In this document: piece by piece, positions 39,269 to 47,444 of the stretch
Layout: the number at the start of each line of letters is the position of its first letter
Numbering within the stretch: position 1 is the stretch's first letter
Source: Armatimonadota bacterium
Lineage (GTDB): Bacteria; Armatimonadota; JAAZEB01
DNA: 47,962 nt
Reading direction: 5' to 3'
Assembly: GCA_012512505.1 (NCBI GenBank)
Contig: JAAZEB010000042.1
Coordinates: forward strand, 1 to 47,962
Notes under the pieces: generated by a model
What the model saw: the letters and a program-made list of their open reading frames with translations, nothing else
What the model was told of the DNA's origin: nothing
Database searches by the model: none
Translations under genes and position numbers: made by a program

Positions 39269-41017
39269 TTAGCGCGGTGCCCCACCGGCAGCCAACTGCA
39301 CCCGCACCGGCCGCCCCTCCTTGAGTAGTTGCTGGCCCTCCACGACCACCAGCTCCCCCTCGGTCAGGCCGGAGAGGACCTCCACTCGCGCGCCCAGGCG
39401 TGCCCCAAGGCGCAGGCGGCGCCGGTGGGCCACGTTGTCTCGCACGATCCACACCTCGCCCGCGCGCGCCTCCGGCTCGTCGGCCAGGAGGGCCGCCACT
39501 GGCACGGCGAGCACGTCCGGACGCGAGCCGGCCTGGATCGTCCCGGAGGCAGACATCCCGGGGCGCAGTCGGCGGTCGGTGGTTCCCAGGGCGATCTTCA
39601 CCCGGAAGCCACGCTCCTGCGGGCCGGCCGGGGGAAGCACCTCGCGCACCCGCCCCGGCACTGTCTGCCCGCCCAGGAGGTCGAATCGCAGCGTCACCGG
39701 CTGCCCCGGCGACACGCGCGGCACGTCGCGGTCGAGCGCCGTGGCCTCCACGTAGAAGGAGGTCGGGTCCAGGATCTCCAGCAACGGCTGCCCGGCCTGC
39801 ACCGTTTCGCCCGGCTCCACCTGGCGCACTGAGACGACGCCGGCGATCGGGGCGCGGAGGCTGGTTTTCTCCAGGTCGCCACGCGCCAGCCGCACGTTCG
39901 CCTCGGCCAGTTCGGCCGCGTAGCGAGTGGCCTGCGACTCCTGGTGGCTCTTGCGAACGCGGGCGTCACCGCGCCGGGCCGCCGTCAGCAGCTCCCGCGC
40001 CCGTCGTAGCTCCGCTTCCGCCGCGAGCGCCGCCTGCTCCTTCTGGGCCAGCACGCCGGCATCGGCCTTGGCGGCGGCCAGGCGCTCCTCTGCCGCGCGC
40101 ACCTCTGCCTCGGCCTGCGCCAGTTCTTCAGGCCGCGAGCCGGCCTCCAGCAGCTTCAGAGCCTCCTGCAGGCTTTCGAGCTGCGCCTTCGCCTGTGCCG
40201 CCTCGGCGCTGGCGCGCTGCCAGTCGCGCTCCGCGCTCTCCACCACCTGGCGTGCCACGTAGCCGCGCGCCAGCAGTTCACTTTTCCGTTTCCAGTTGCG
40301 CTCGGCCAGCGCGCGCTCTTCCTCGGCACTTTCCAGGCTGGCACGGGCCCCCGCCACTTCTGCCTTCGCCCGCGCCAGCTCCTGCGGGCGCGCCCCGGCT
40401 CGCAGCAGCCGCACCCGCGCCGTCGCGGCGGCGAGCTGCGCCTGCGCCAGGGCCACGTCGGCCTCTACGCGCTGGCGCGTGGTGCGCACCTCCTGGCGGG
40501 CCTGCTCTAGGCCGGCTTCGGCAATGCGCACTTGCTCTGCCGCTTGTGCCTCCGCGACGCGCACTTCAGTACCGGTGACCTCGGCGTCTGCCTCGGCGCC
40601 GCCCAGCCGGTGCCGGGCCGCGCGCAGCTCAGCTTCCGCCGCCGCCAGGCGCGTCCGGTAGTCGCCATCGAACAGCGAGACGACCACCTGGCCCTGCTCC
40701 ACCCGCATCCCCTCCCGCGCCGCGACTGAGACCACGCGCCCGTCGATCTGCGAGGCAAGGGTGGCCCGCCGCTCGGCGGTGAGGGTGCCGACCACCTGCC
40801 CCGTGTCGACCAGCGTCTCGCGGGTCGCGGTGACCACTCCCACCGGAACGGCCTTGGCCGCCGGCGGTGCCGGGGCGCGGCTGGCGGCGACGGCGCGCAC
40901 CGGGGCACGCCGGGCGCACCCGCCTGCCAGCAGGCAGAAGGGAACGAGGAAGGCGATAGCCAGCCGCCACCCGCCCGGCAGCGGCCCCCTCCGTCCTGCG
41001 GCTCCCGCGGTGCTCAT
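39269..41017 (-). CDS. MacA/AcrA-like periplasmic adaptor lipoprotein of the export arm
   Basis: The 582-residue protein has a lipoprotein signal with lipobox LAGGC (Cys34), predicting a lipid-anchored periplasmic protein. A barrel-sandwich half follows (GTLTAERRATLASQIDGRVV, then VEQGQVVVSLFDGDY). A long alpha-helical coiled-coil hairpin runs from about 120 to 385, full of AEAQAA, ARAEVAG and LESAEEERAL type heptads. The second half of the lipoyl domain comes next (LRAPIAGVVSVRQVEPGE), then beta-barrel and membrane-proximal domains (LDRDVPRVSPGQPVTLRFD; LRPGMSASGTI). The hairpin is unusually long, able to reach far toward an outer-membrane channel. AGGA lies 8 nt before the ATG. It follows the NHLM-type HlyD gene by 22 nt, so it probably forms the same exporter or acts as a second adaptor. 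Confidence 0.88.
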   Translation of the reverse strand: MSTAGAAGRRGPLPGGWRLAIAFLVPFCLLAGGCARRAPVRAVAASRAPAPPAAKAVPVGVVTATRETLVDTGQVVGTLTAERRATLASQIDGRVVSVAAREGMRVEQGQVVVSLFDGDYRTRLAAAEAELRAARHRLGGAEADAEVTGTEVRVAEAQAAEQVRIAEAGLEQARQEVRTTRQRVEADVALAQAQLAAATARVRLLRAGARPQELARAKAEVAGARASLESAEEERALAERNWKRKSELLARGYVARQVVESAERDWQRASAEAAQAKAQLESLQEALKLLEAGSRPEELAQAEAEVRAAEERLAAAKADAGVLAQKEQAALAAEAELRRARELLTAARRGDARVRKSHQESQATRYAAELAEANVRLARGDLEKTSLRAPIAGVVSVRQVEPGETVQAGQPLLEILDPTSFYVEATALDRDVPRVSPGQPVTLRFDLLGGQTVPGRVREVLPPAGPQERGFRVKIALGTTDRRLRPGMSASGTIQAGSRPDVLAVPVAALLADEPEARAGEVWIVRDNVAHRRRLRLGARLGARVEVLSGLTEGELVVVEGQQLLKEGRPVRVQLAAGGAPR

Positions 41018-41039
41018 CGTTGGTCCTGCTCTCGCTTCC

Positions 41040-42029
41040 TCAGCGCACCCCGGCCAGGTCGCCCCGCAGCTTGCGGAACGGCTCGGTAAACAGCGCCAGC
41101 ACGCTCTTGCGCTCGGTGACGATCTCGGCGGTCAGCGACAGGCCGGGGCGCAGCGGCACCGGGCGTCCGCCGGCGGTGATCGTCGCCTTTTCCGGGGTGA
41201 TCGTCACCTTGTAGAACGACGAGCCCAGGCGCTCGTCCGCGCGCGCGTCTGCCGCCACCGCGGTGACGATCCCTGGCACGGTGCCGTAGTCTTGAAACGG
41301 AAAGGCGTCCAGCTTCAGCTTCGCCGGCAGGCCCGGCTCCACGAAGGCGATATCCTCGTTGGAGACCTGTACCTCGGCCACCAGGCGGACGCCATCCGGG
41401 GCGATGGCGGCCACCTGCTGCCCCGGCTGCACCACCGCTCCCTCGCTGCGCACGTCGAGGGTGGTGACCACCCCGGCGGCCGGCGCGGTCACGGTGGTAT
41501 GCTTCAGGGCAAGCGAGGCCGCCACCACCTCGCTCTCCAGTTGGGCGAGGCGGTTCTGGCTGGCCAGGATCTCCGGCACCGGCGCGTGCCCCGCCTGAAG
41601 CTGCCGGAGCTGCTCCTGGTGCGTCGCCAGCTCCTCCTGCAGGCGCGCGTGCCGCGCCCGCGCCTCCGTGTCGTCGATCTGCAGCAGCGCCTCTCCCGCC
41701 TCCACGCGGTCTCCCTCGCTCACCAGCACGTAGCGGACAATGCCCCCGACCGCCGCCTGCACCGGCCGGACGTAACCCTCCGGCACCAGCCGGCCACGCG
41801 CCTGCACCAGCACATCGAGCACGCTGAAGTGGGCCCAGATCAGCGCCACCAGCACGAAGCCGCCCACCACGTAAAGGAGGCCGCGCGCGGCCCACCAGGG
41901 CATCTCCCCCAGGATCTCGGAGACCTCGGGGGTGGTGTCGGCCCCTTGGGGCGCGGTCCACGTCCGCCCCAGCGCGCCCAGGTCGATCTCGCGCTCCGGC
42001 GGGGCCTGCTCTTCTGCCGTCGTCGCCAC
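41040..42029 (-). CDS. NHLM-type HlyD secretion adaptor
   Basis: The 329-residue protein starts at GTG 42029; its GGAGG ribosome-binding site is embedded in the last codons of the upstream ABC gene. An N-terminal cytosolic stretch leads to one membrane helix (about 48-68, ARGLLYVVGGFVLVALIWAH). A short HlyD fold follows: VRPVQAAVGGIVRYVLVSEG (lipoyl), a brief coiled coil (ARLQEELATHQEQLRQLQ), VTAPAAGVVTTLDVRSEG, and a C-terminal beta barrel (RLVAEVQVSNEDIAFVEPG; LRPGLSLTAEIVTERKSVL). This is the membrane-fusion protein type that accompanies C39-ABC exporters in NHLM bacteriocin systems. It would dock on the ABC exporter in the inner membrane. Confidence 0.88.
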   Translation of the reverse strand: MATTAEEQAPPEREIDLGALGRTWTAPQGADTTPEVSEILGEMPWWAARGLLYVVGGFVLVALIWAHFSVLDVLVQARGRLVPEGYVRPVQAAVGGIVRYVLVSEGDRVEAGEALLQIDDTEARARHARLQEELATHQEQLRQLQAGHAPVPEILASQNRLAQLESEVVAASLALKHTTVTAPAAGVVTTLDVRSEGAVVQPGQQVAAIAPDGVRLVAEVQVSNEDIAFVEPGLPAKLKLDAFPFQDYGTVPGIVTAVAADARADERLGSSFYKVTITPEKATITAGGRPVPLRPGLSLTAEIVTERKSVLALFTEPFRKLRGDLAGVR

Positions 42030-42035
42030 CGGTGC

Positions 42036-45000
42036 TTATCCCTCCAGTTGCTGGCTGTTCAGGTAGTAGTACAGCCCACGCTGCTCCATCAGACTGTAGT
42101 GTGTGCCGCTCTCGACGATGTTCCCTTGGTCCATCACCACGATCAGGTCGGCGTTGCGCACGGTGCTCAGCCGGTGGGCGATGATGATGGTCGTCCGGTC
42201 TTTGAGGATGTGCTCCAGGTTCTGCTGGATGGCGCGCTCGCTCTCCGTGTCGAGGGCGCTGGTGGCCTCGTCGAAGATCAAGATCCGCGGCTTGTGGAAG
42301 AGGGCGCGGGCGATGGCGATCCGCTGCTTTTGGCCGCCGGAGAGGCTTTGCCCGCGCTCGCCGATCTTCGTCTCGTAGCCCAGCGGCAGTTCACTGATGA
42401 ACTCGTGCGCGCCCGCCAGCATCGCCGCTCCCACGACCTCCTCCAGCGGGGCATCCGGCTTGCCGAAGGCGATGTTCTCCCGGATGGTGCCGCTGAACAA
42501 CACCACGTCCTGCGGCACCACCCCGATCTGCGCCCGCAGGCTGGCCAGCGATACCTGGCGCAGGTCGTACCCGTCCACGTAAATGCGGCCGGCGGTCGGC
42601 TCGTGCAGGCGCAGCAGCAGGTTGGCGAAGGTGGACTTGCCGGCGCCGCTGCGCCCGACGAGCGCCACCGTCTGCCCGGGGTACACCTCCAGGTTGATGT
42701 TCTGCAAAGCGTTGCGGTCTGGGCGCGTTGGGTAGCGGAAGGTGACGTTCTCGAAGCGCAGGTGCCCGCGCAGGGTGGGGAGGCGCATCAACGCCTCGCT
42801 GTGGCCGTCTTCTTCCGGCTTGGCGTCGAACACGTCGTTGAGGCGCTCCAGAGCAACGCTGACTTCCTGGAAGCTATCCCACAGGCCGATCAGGCCGAGG
42901 ATCGGTCGGGTGACGTTGCCCACCAGGGCGTTGAACGCCATCAGTTGGCCCACGGAGAGCTCGCCGGCGATCACCAGATGGGCGCCGTACCAAAGCAGGA
43001 AAGTGGTATTCAGCGTTTGCAGGGTGGTGCCGGCGGAGAAGGAGGCCATGTTGATCAACGCGCCCCGGAACTGCACGTTGAGCGCCTTCACCATCAGCCC
43101 TTCCCAAGCCCAGCGGACACTCTGCTCCGCCGCCGTCGCCTTCACCGTGCCGATGCCGGCCACCGCCTCCACCATCTGCGACTCTGCCGCTGCCGAGCGC
43201 TCGAACGACTCGCGATACTGCCGCTTCATGATCGGCGTCGCCACCAGCGTCAGAATCGCGTAGGCGGGGATGAAGGCGATGGCGACGAGGGCCAGCTTGG
43301 TGTTGTAGTAAAGCATCAGCCCGAGGTAGACCACCACCATCAGGCAGTCGAGCACGGCGCCCAGGGCCCGGCCGGTGAGCATCTCGCGGATCTTGGCGTT
43401 TTCGCCGAAACGCTTCAGGATGTCGCCGACGCGGCGCTCCTCGAAGTAGCGCATCGGCAGGCTGAGCACGTGCCGGTAGAAGGCGACCACCATCTCCAGG
43501 TCGATCCGCCGCGTGGTGTGGACCATCAGGTACTCGCGCAGGGCGGTGGCGGCGGTCTGGAAGAAGGCGATGACCACCATGCCGACCAGCATGATGTTCA
43601 GCATCGACACGCTGCGGTGGACGAGCACCTTGTCGACGATCACCTGGGTGAAGATCGGGGCGGCGAGCCCGAAGAGCTGGATCAGCAGCGACGCGAAGAG
43701 GATCTCCAGCAGCAGGCGCCGGTGCGGGCGCAGCAGCGGCAGGAACCGCCCGAGGGTGGTGCGCGAGGGTTCCACCTGCTCCAGGGCGGGCGTCGGCGTC
43801 AGCACCAGCAGGTAGCCGGTCCAGCCCTGGGTGAACTCCTCGCGCGTCATCCGGCGCAGGCCGATCGCCGGGTCGGCCACCACCACGTGGTCCGGATGCA
43901 CCTCATAGAGGACGATGTAGTGGTAGCCCTCCCAGTGGGCGATGGCGGGGAGCTCCACCCGGGCGAGGTGCTCGTAGGAGACGCGCACGCCGCGCGCGCG
44001 CAGCCCCAGCGTTTCGGCGGCCTGAGCGACGTCGTAGAGGGTGGCGCCCTCGCGGCCCACGTTTGCCAGGTCGCGCACGCGGTTGATGCTGACGTACTTG
44101 CGGTAGTAGCGCAGCACCATCGCCAGCGACGCGGCGCCGCAGTCGGTCTCGCTCACCTGCAGCAGCACCGGGTAGCGTCGGGCGCGCCGCGGCCGGTAGT
44201 TGCTTTGCTCCTCGGCAGGTGCTGCTGTCGGTGCTGGCTCGGATGGGGGAGGGAGCGCGGCCACCGGCTCCGGGGCGGCCTCCTCGTCTGGCGGGAGCGT
44301 CTGGCCGTAGCCGGCCGCCGCCGCGGCGATGGCATCTTTCAGCTTTGGCGCCGAGGCCAGGATGCGGTCGAAATCCGCCTTCTCCAGGCGCAGCACCGTG
44401 CAGGCTTCCCGGGCCACGATGGAGGCGGCGCGCGGCTGCCCGGTCAGCAGGGCCAGCTCGCCAAAGCTGGCACCCGGCTGCAAGTGGGCAATCGGCTTGG
44501 GGCCGGCGCTCTCCTTCAGCACGTCGGCGCTTCCGGTGCGCAACACGTAGAAGGCGTCGCCCGGGTCCCCTTCGCGGATGATCACCTCCCCTGGCTCGAA
44601 CTGACACTCCTTGACGGCGGAGAGGAGGTCCTGGATCTCCTTGGGTGACAGCGGCGAGAAGACGGTACACAGCTTGAGGAAGTTGCGCACCGAGGTGTCG
44701 GAGATGTAGCTGCGCAGGTAGTCGCCTAGCTGCGGCTGCTCTTTCAGGAGGGCATCGAACTCCGCCTTGCCCAGACGGAGCAGCGCCAGGTCGCCGGCCG
44801 CCCGGATCGTGTAGTGGCGGCGCGAGTCCGTCAGCAGGCCCTGCTCGCCGAAGTGATTGCCGCGCGTCAGGATGCCAACGGTCAGCTCCTCGCCCTGGGC
44901 CGTCTGGCCCACCACACGCGCCCGCCCGGAGTAGACGATGTAGAACGCGTCCGCCTCGTCTCCAGCGCGGCACACCGTCTGGCCCAGCGAGAAGTGCACC

Positions 45001-45098
45001 AGCGTGAAGGCTCCGACCAGGCGTTCCAGCTCCGCGTCTCCCAGAAGCGCGAAGAGACCGGTCTCGCCAATAATCGCCTTGAGGTCAGTAAGTTGCAC
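42036..45098 (-). CDS. C39-peptidase ABC exporter with two N-terminal cyclic-nucleotide-binding-like domains
   Basis: The 1,020-residue protein begins with two cNMP-binding folds (about 12-130 and 143-265; GDEADAFYIVYSGRARVVG, FGEQGLLTD; GDPGDAFYVLRTGSADVL, FGELALLTGQPRAA). A proline/alanine-rich linker (270-300) follows, then a C39 peptidase domain (about 305-435) with an intact triad: Cys320 in SETDCGAASLAM, His393 in GYHYIVLYEV and Asp409 in VVADPAIG. A six-helix ABC membrane domain (about 455-730) and a nucleotide-binding domain complete it (GRSGAGKST Walker A, LSGGQKQRIAIARAL, ILIFDEATSALD). The C39 domain would remove the leader after Gly-Gly during export. Paired cNMP-like domains suggest gating by a nucleotide or a structural role. 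The GTG start at 45098 has only a weak ribosome-binding site. Confidence 0.93.
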   Translation of the reverse strand: MQLTDLKAIIGETGLFALLGDAELERLVGAFTLVHFSLGQTVCRAGDEADAFYIVYSGRARVVGQTAQGEELTVGILTRGNHFGEQGLLTDSRRHYTIRAAGDLALLRLGKAEFDALLKEQPQLGDYLRSYISDTSVRNFLKLCTVFSPLSPKEIQDLLSAVKECQFEPGEVIIREGDPGDAFYVLRTGSADVLKESAGPKPIAHLQPGASFGELALLTGQPRAASIVAREACTVLRLEKADFDRILASAPKLKDAIAAAAAGYGQTLPPDEEAAPEPVAALPPPSEPAPTAAPAEEQSNYRPRRARRYPVLLQVSETDCGAASLAMVLRYYRKYVSINRVRDLANVGREGATLYDVAQAAETLGLRARGVRVSYEHLARVELPAIAHWEGYHYIVLYEVHPDHVVVADPAIGLRRMTREEFTQGWTGYLLVLTPTPALEQVEPSRTTLGRFLPLLRPHRRLLLEILFASLLIQLFGLAAPIFTQVIVDKVLVHRSVSMLNIMLVGMVVIAFFQTAATALREYLMVHTTRRIDLEMVVAFYRHVLSLPMRYFEERRVGDILKRFGENAKIREMLTGRALGAVLDCLMVVVYLGLMLYYNTKLALVAIAFIPAYAILTLVATPIMKRQYRESFERSAAAESQMVEAVAGIGTVKATAAEQSVRWAWEGLMVKALNVQFRGALINMASFSAGTTLQTLNTTFLLWYGAHLVIAGELSVGQLMAFNALVGNVTRPILGLIGLWDSFQEVSVALERLNDVFDAKPEEDGHSEALMRLPTLRGHLRFENVTFRYPTRPDRNALQNINLEVYPGQTVALVGRSGAGKSTFANLLLRLHEPTAGRIYVDGYDLRQVSLASLRAQIGVVPQDVVLFSGTIRENIAFGKPDAPLEEVVGAAMLAGAHEFISELPLGYETKIGERGQSLSGGQKQRIAIARALFHKPRILIFDEATSALDTESERAIQQNLEHILKDRTTIIIAHRLSTVRNADLIVVMDQGNIVESGTHYSLMEQRGLYYYLNSQQLEG

Positions 45099-45185
45099 AG
45101 TGAGGTGTCCAGAGCTGCTGCGTTCTGTCGTGGGGGTGTTCGGCAGACGCCTGTGCCTCTCCTTTCGGACGCCTGCAGCGAACGC

Positions 45186-47366
45186 TCAGCGGGTTGGCGC
45201 CGGGTCGCCCACGGTGACCAGCGCCGTCTCGCCGGCCCCAAGCGTCAGCGTGAACTCCGTGATCGCCTCGCCGAGGCACTGGTTGCCGATGACGTCCACG
45301 ACGCGCGCGGGGCGCGGCAGGCGGAGGCGCTTCGTGCCGGGCGTCGCCGCGTGCAGGCTGAGCCAGGAACGGTTGACGGCCAGGTTGTCGCCCGTCTCGC
45401 AATAGAGGTGAACGCCGGCCTCCCGGTAGATCTGATTGAGCACCGCCCAGGGCAGGTTGGCCGTCGGGCAGTAGACCGACCGCCATCCCTTCATCTGCTT
45501 CACCACCAAGGCGGGTTCGCCGGTGTCGGCATAGGTGCCCCACACCACGCTCGCCGGGTCGTCCGGCACAAAGCGCGGCGCCAGCTCCCGCACGGGGCCG
45601 AAGCCCTCCCGCCAGCCCTGGAACGTCTCCGGCGCGTCTGGGAAGCGGCCGGGCTGCAGCCGGATGGTGGCGAATGGCGCTGCCTGCTGGCGGAAGCGGA
45701 TGCCAGTGAGGCGCTCCATCGCCGCCAGGGAGAGCCCATCCGGGGTTACGAAGCCGGGGGCGAAGAACCACACCAGCGTGCGGCCGTCGCCCTTCAGGCG
45801 CTCGATGGCCCGCCGCTGGCGCGGGGTGGGGGCGTAAGCATCCCAGAAGAGGTACACCTTCCGCTTCGGCACCAGGCCCTCTTCCAGGTCCTCGATCAGG
45901 TAGCGGTCGAAAGGTGCCCCGCCGCGGCAGAGCTGTTCCAGTTGGGCAACGTAAAACTGGGCGGTGACGTCGGCGGCCGCCGCCAGATAGCGTTCGGCCC
46001 CGGGGTCGGCGATGAGGGCCACCTCCGCCGCCGACCCTCGCGGCCGCTGCAGCGCGGCATCGGCCCACTGCTGGTAGCGGGCAAAGTCGGCAAAGAACGC
46101 CGGGTCTGCGTACCAGGCGCGGGAGGTGTGGTCCATGTACCACATGCCGGCGCCCTGGGTCACCACGTTGGCGAAGGAGCGCCGCAGGATCTGCAGCGAT
46201 TCGTCCAGCGTGTTCACCTTCCGGAAGAGCTGCGGCGTTGCCAGGTGGGTGCGTTCGTCGGTTTCATCGATGAACAGCTTGCCGCGGGCGCTGAGGCTCT
46301 GGGGGAAGTGGCGGATGGCGCCGTGCTCGCCCAGGCCGCGGTGCCAGTAGGAGTGCGGCGAGGAGAAGCTGTCGATGCTCTTCAGGCGCAGCGCCGTCGC
46401 CGGGGCACGGTGGTGGATCTCCTGCGGGGCATAGGGCATGTCTGGCTGGTAGGCGTAGTTGACGCAGGTGAGCAGCCGGCCGCCGCTGGCCTCCTTGACG
46501 ATGCGGCAGAAGTGGTCCAGCACCTCCACGGTGACCGCGTGGAAGCACTCGTAGTAGTCGGTCACCCGCCGCGAGCGCGCCGGGTCGCGGAAGAGGCCCA
46601 CCTGGGGCGTTTGCCGCTCCGCCTGGTCGGGAATGGTGACGGTCTCGAACGTCACCGTGGGGTTGTTCCAGGCGCGCCGCAGCGCCGCGACGCGGCCGCG
46701 GTAGTTGCGCTTCAGGTAGCGGACGAAAGCGCGTCGCATCGGCTCGCTGGTATCGGGAAGGCTCTCCGCGGCCCAGGGATGCCACTCGCCGAAGGTGCCG
46801 CCGGCGACCATAATGCCGAGGACGCGGTCGGCATACGGCGCCGCCATGACGTGGCGCACCAGCCGCCGCAGCCCCTCGCCGGCCTCGGCGCGCCACCGCT
46901 CCGAGGCGAACGACTCGTGCTTCGGCCCGCTGCCGATGACGTACTCCCCGTGCTCGGGTGGGATCAGCAGGCCAACCGCCTCCTCCGGGTGCCGGTCGAT
47001 CCACCACTCGGGGGCCCAGAGGTGGAGCTTTGGCATCACGTAGCAGTCGGGCAGGCGGCGCTGGAACGCCATCAGCACCCGGTCGAGCTTGGAGAAATCG
47101 AACTGGTAGTCGTCGGTCCAGCCCAGGTCCAGGAAGGAGTGCTCCTCAATGCAGGCGTAGAAGCGGAAGCCTGCCTGGCGGAACCCTCGGGCGTAGTCGT
47201 CCAGGACCTCCTGTGAGAAGTGGAAGAGGGGGAAGTGCGGCTTGCCGTTGACGAAGAGCGCCGGCGCGCCCTGCCACGGTCGAACGGCTACGTTGGGCGG
47301 CGCCGCCGCGCCCGCCGCGCTGCCCACCAACGCGAACAGCCCCAGCACCAGCACCGCTCGCCTCAT
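45186..47366 (-). CDS. Secreted GH42-like glycosidase (beta-galactosidase-type)
   Basis: The 726-residue protein starts with a signal peptide (VLVLGLFALVGSAAGAAA). A TIM barrel follows: FRFYACIEEHSFLDLGW, VMPKLHLWAPEWWIDRHPEE, Glu194 in AGGTFGEWHPW as candidate acid/base, and Glu368 in LFIDETDERTH as candidate nucleophile. A trimerisation/Rossmann-like domain comes next (YLFWDAYAPTPRQRRAIERL; TLVWFFAPGFV), as in GH42. A C-terminal beta-sandwich with LVTVGDP ends the protein. GH42 and its relatives release terminal beta-galactosides or similar sugars. It is transcribed leftward toward the exporter gene with an 87-nt gap, so read-through into the RiPP export arm is possible, but there is no functional link I can see. 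Confidence 0.8.
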   Translation of the reverse strand: MRRAVLVLGLFALVGSAAGAAAPPNVAVRPWQGAPALFVNGKPHFPLFHFSQEVLDDYARGFRQAGFRFYACIEEHSFLDLGWTDDYQFDFSKLDRVLMAFQRRLPDCYVMPKLHLWAPEWWIDRHPEEAVGLLIPPEHGEYVIGSGPKHESFASERWRAEAGEGLRRLVRHVMAAPYADRVLGIMVAGGTFGEWHPWAAESLPDTSEPMRRAFVRYLKRNYRGRVAALRRAWNNPTVTFETVTIPDQAERQTPQVGLFRDPARSRRVTDYYECFHAVTVEVLDHFCRIVKEASGGRLLTCVNYAYQPDMPYAPQEIHHRAPATALRLKSIDSFSSPHSYWHRGLGEHGAIRHFPQSLSARGKLFIDETDERTHLATPQLFRKVNTLDESLQILRRSFANVVTQGAGMWYMDHTSRAWYADPAFFADFARYQQWADAALQRPRGSAAEVALIADPGAERYLAAAADVTAQFYVAQLEQLCRGGAPFDRYLIEDLEEGLVPKRKVYLFWDAYAPTPRQRRAIERLKGDGRTLVWFFAPGFVTPDGLSLAAMERLTGIRFRQQAAPFATIRLQPGRFPDAPETFQGWREGFGPVRELAPRFVPDDPASVVWGTYADTGEPALVVKQMKGWRSVYCPTANLPWAVLNQIYREAGVHLYCETGDNLAVNRSWLSLHAATPGTKRLRLPRPARVVDVIGNQCLGEAITEFTLTLGAGETALVTVGDPAPTR

Positions 47367-47444
47367 CGGCTGGCCCGCGCGCTTTCGTGGCAGTGGCCCC
47401 CGCCAGTTCGGCTGGTCGTAACGAGAGAGAGCGGCAGAGCGTGA

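Noticed and set aside
40761-44648. A 1,295-codon plus-strand open frame
   Set aside because: It is wholly antisense to the exporter and adaptor genes, which carry intact motifs. Its translation is low-complexity (His/Gln/Asp/Arg-rich) with no domain; a by-product of high GC and codon bias.
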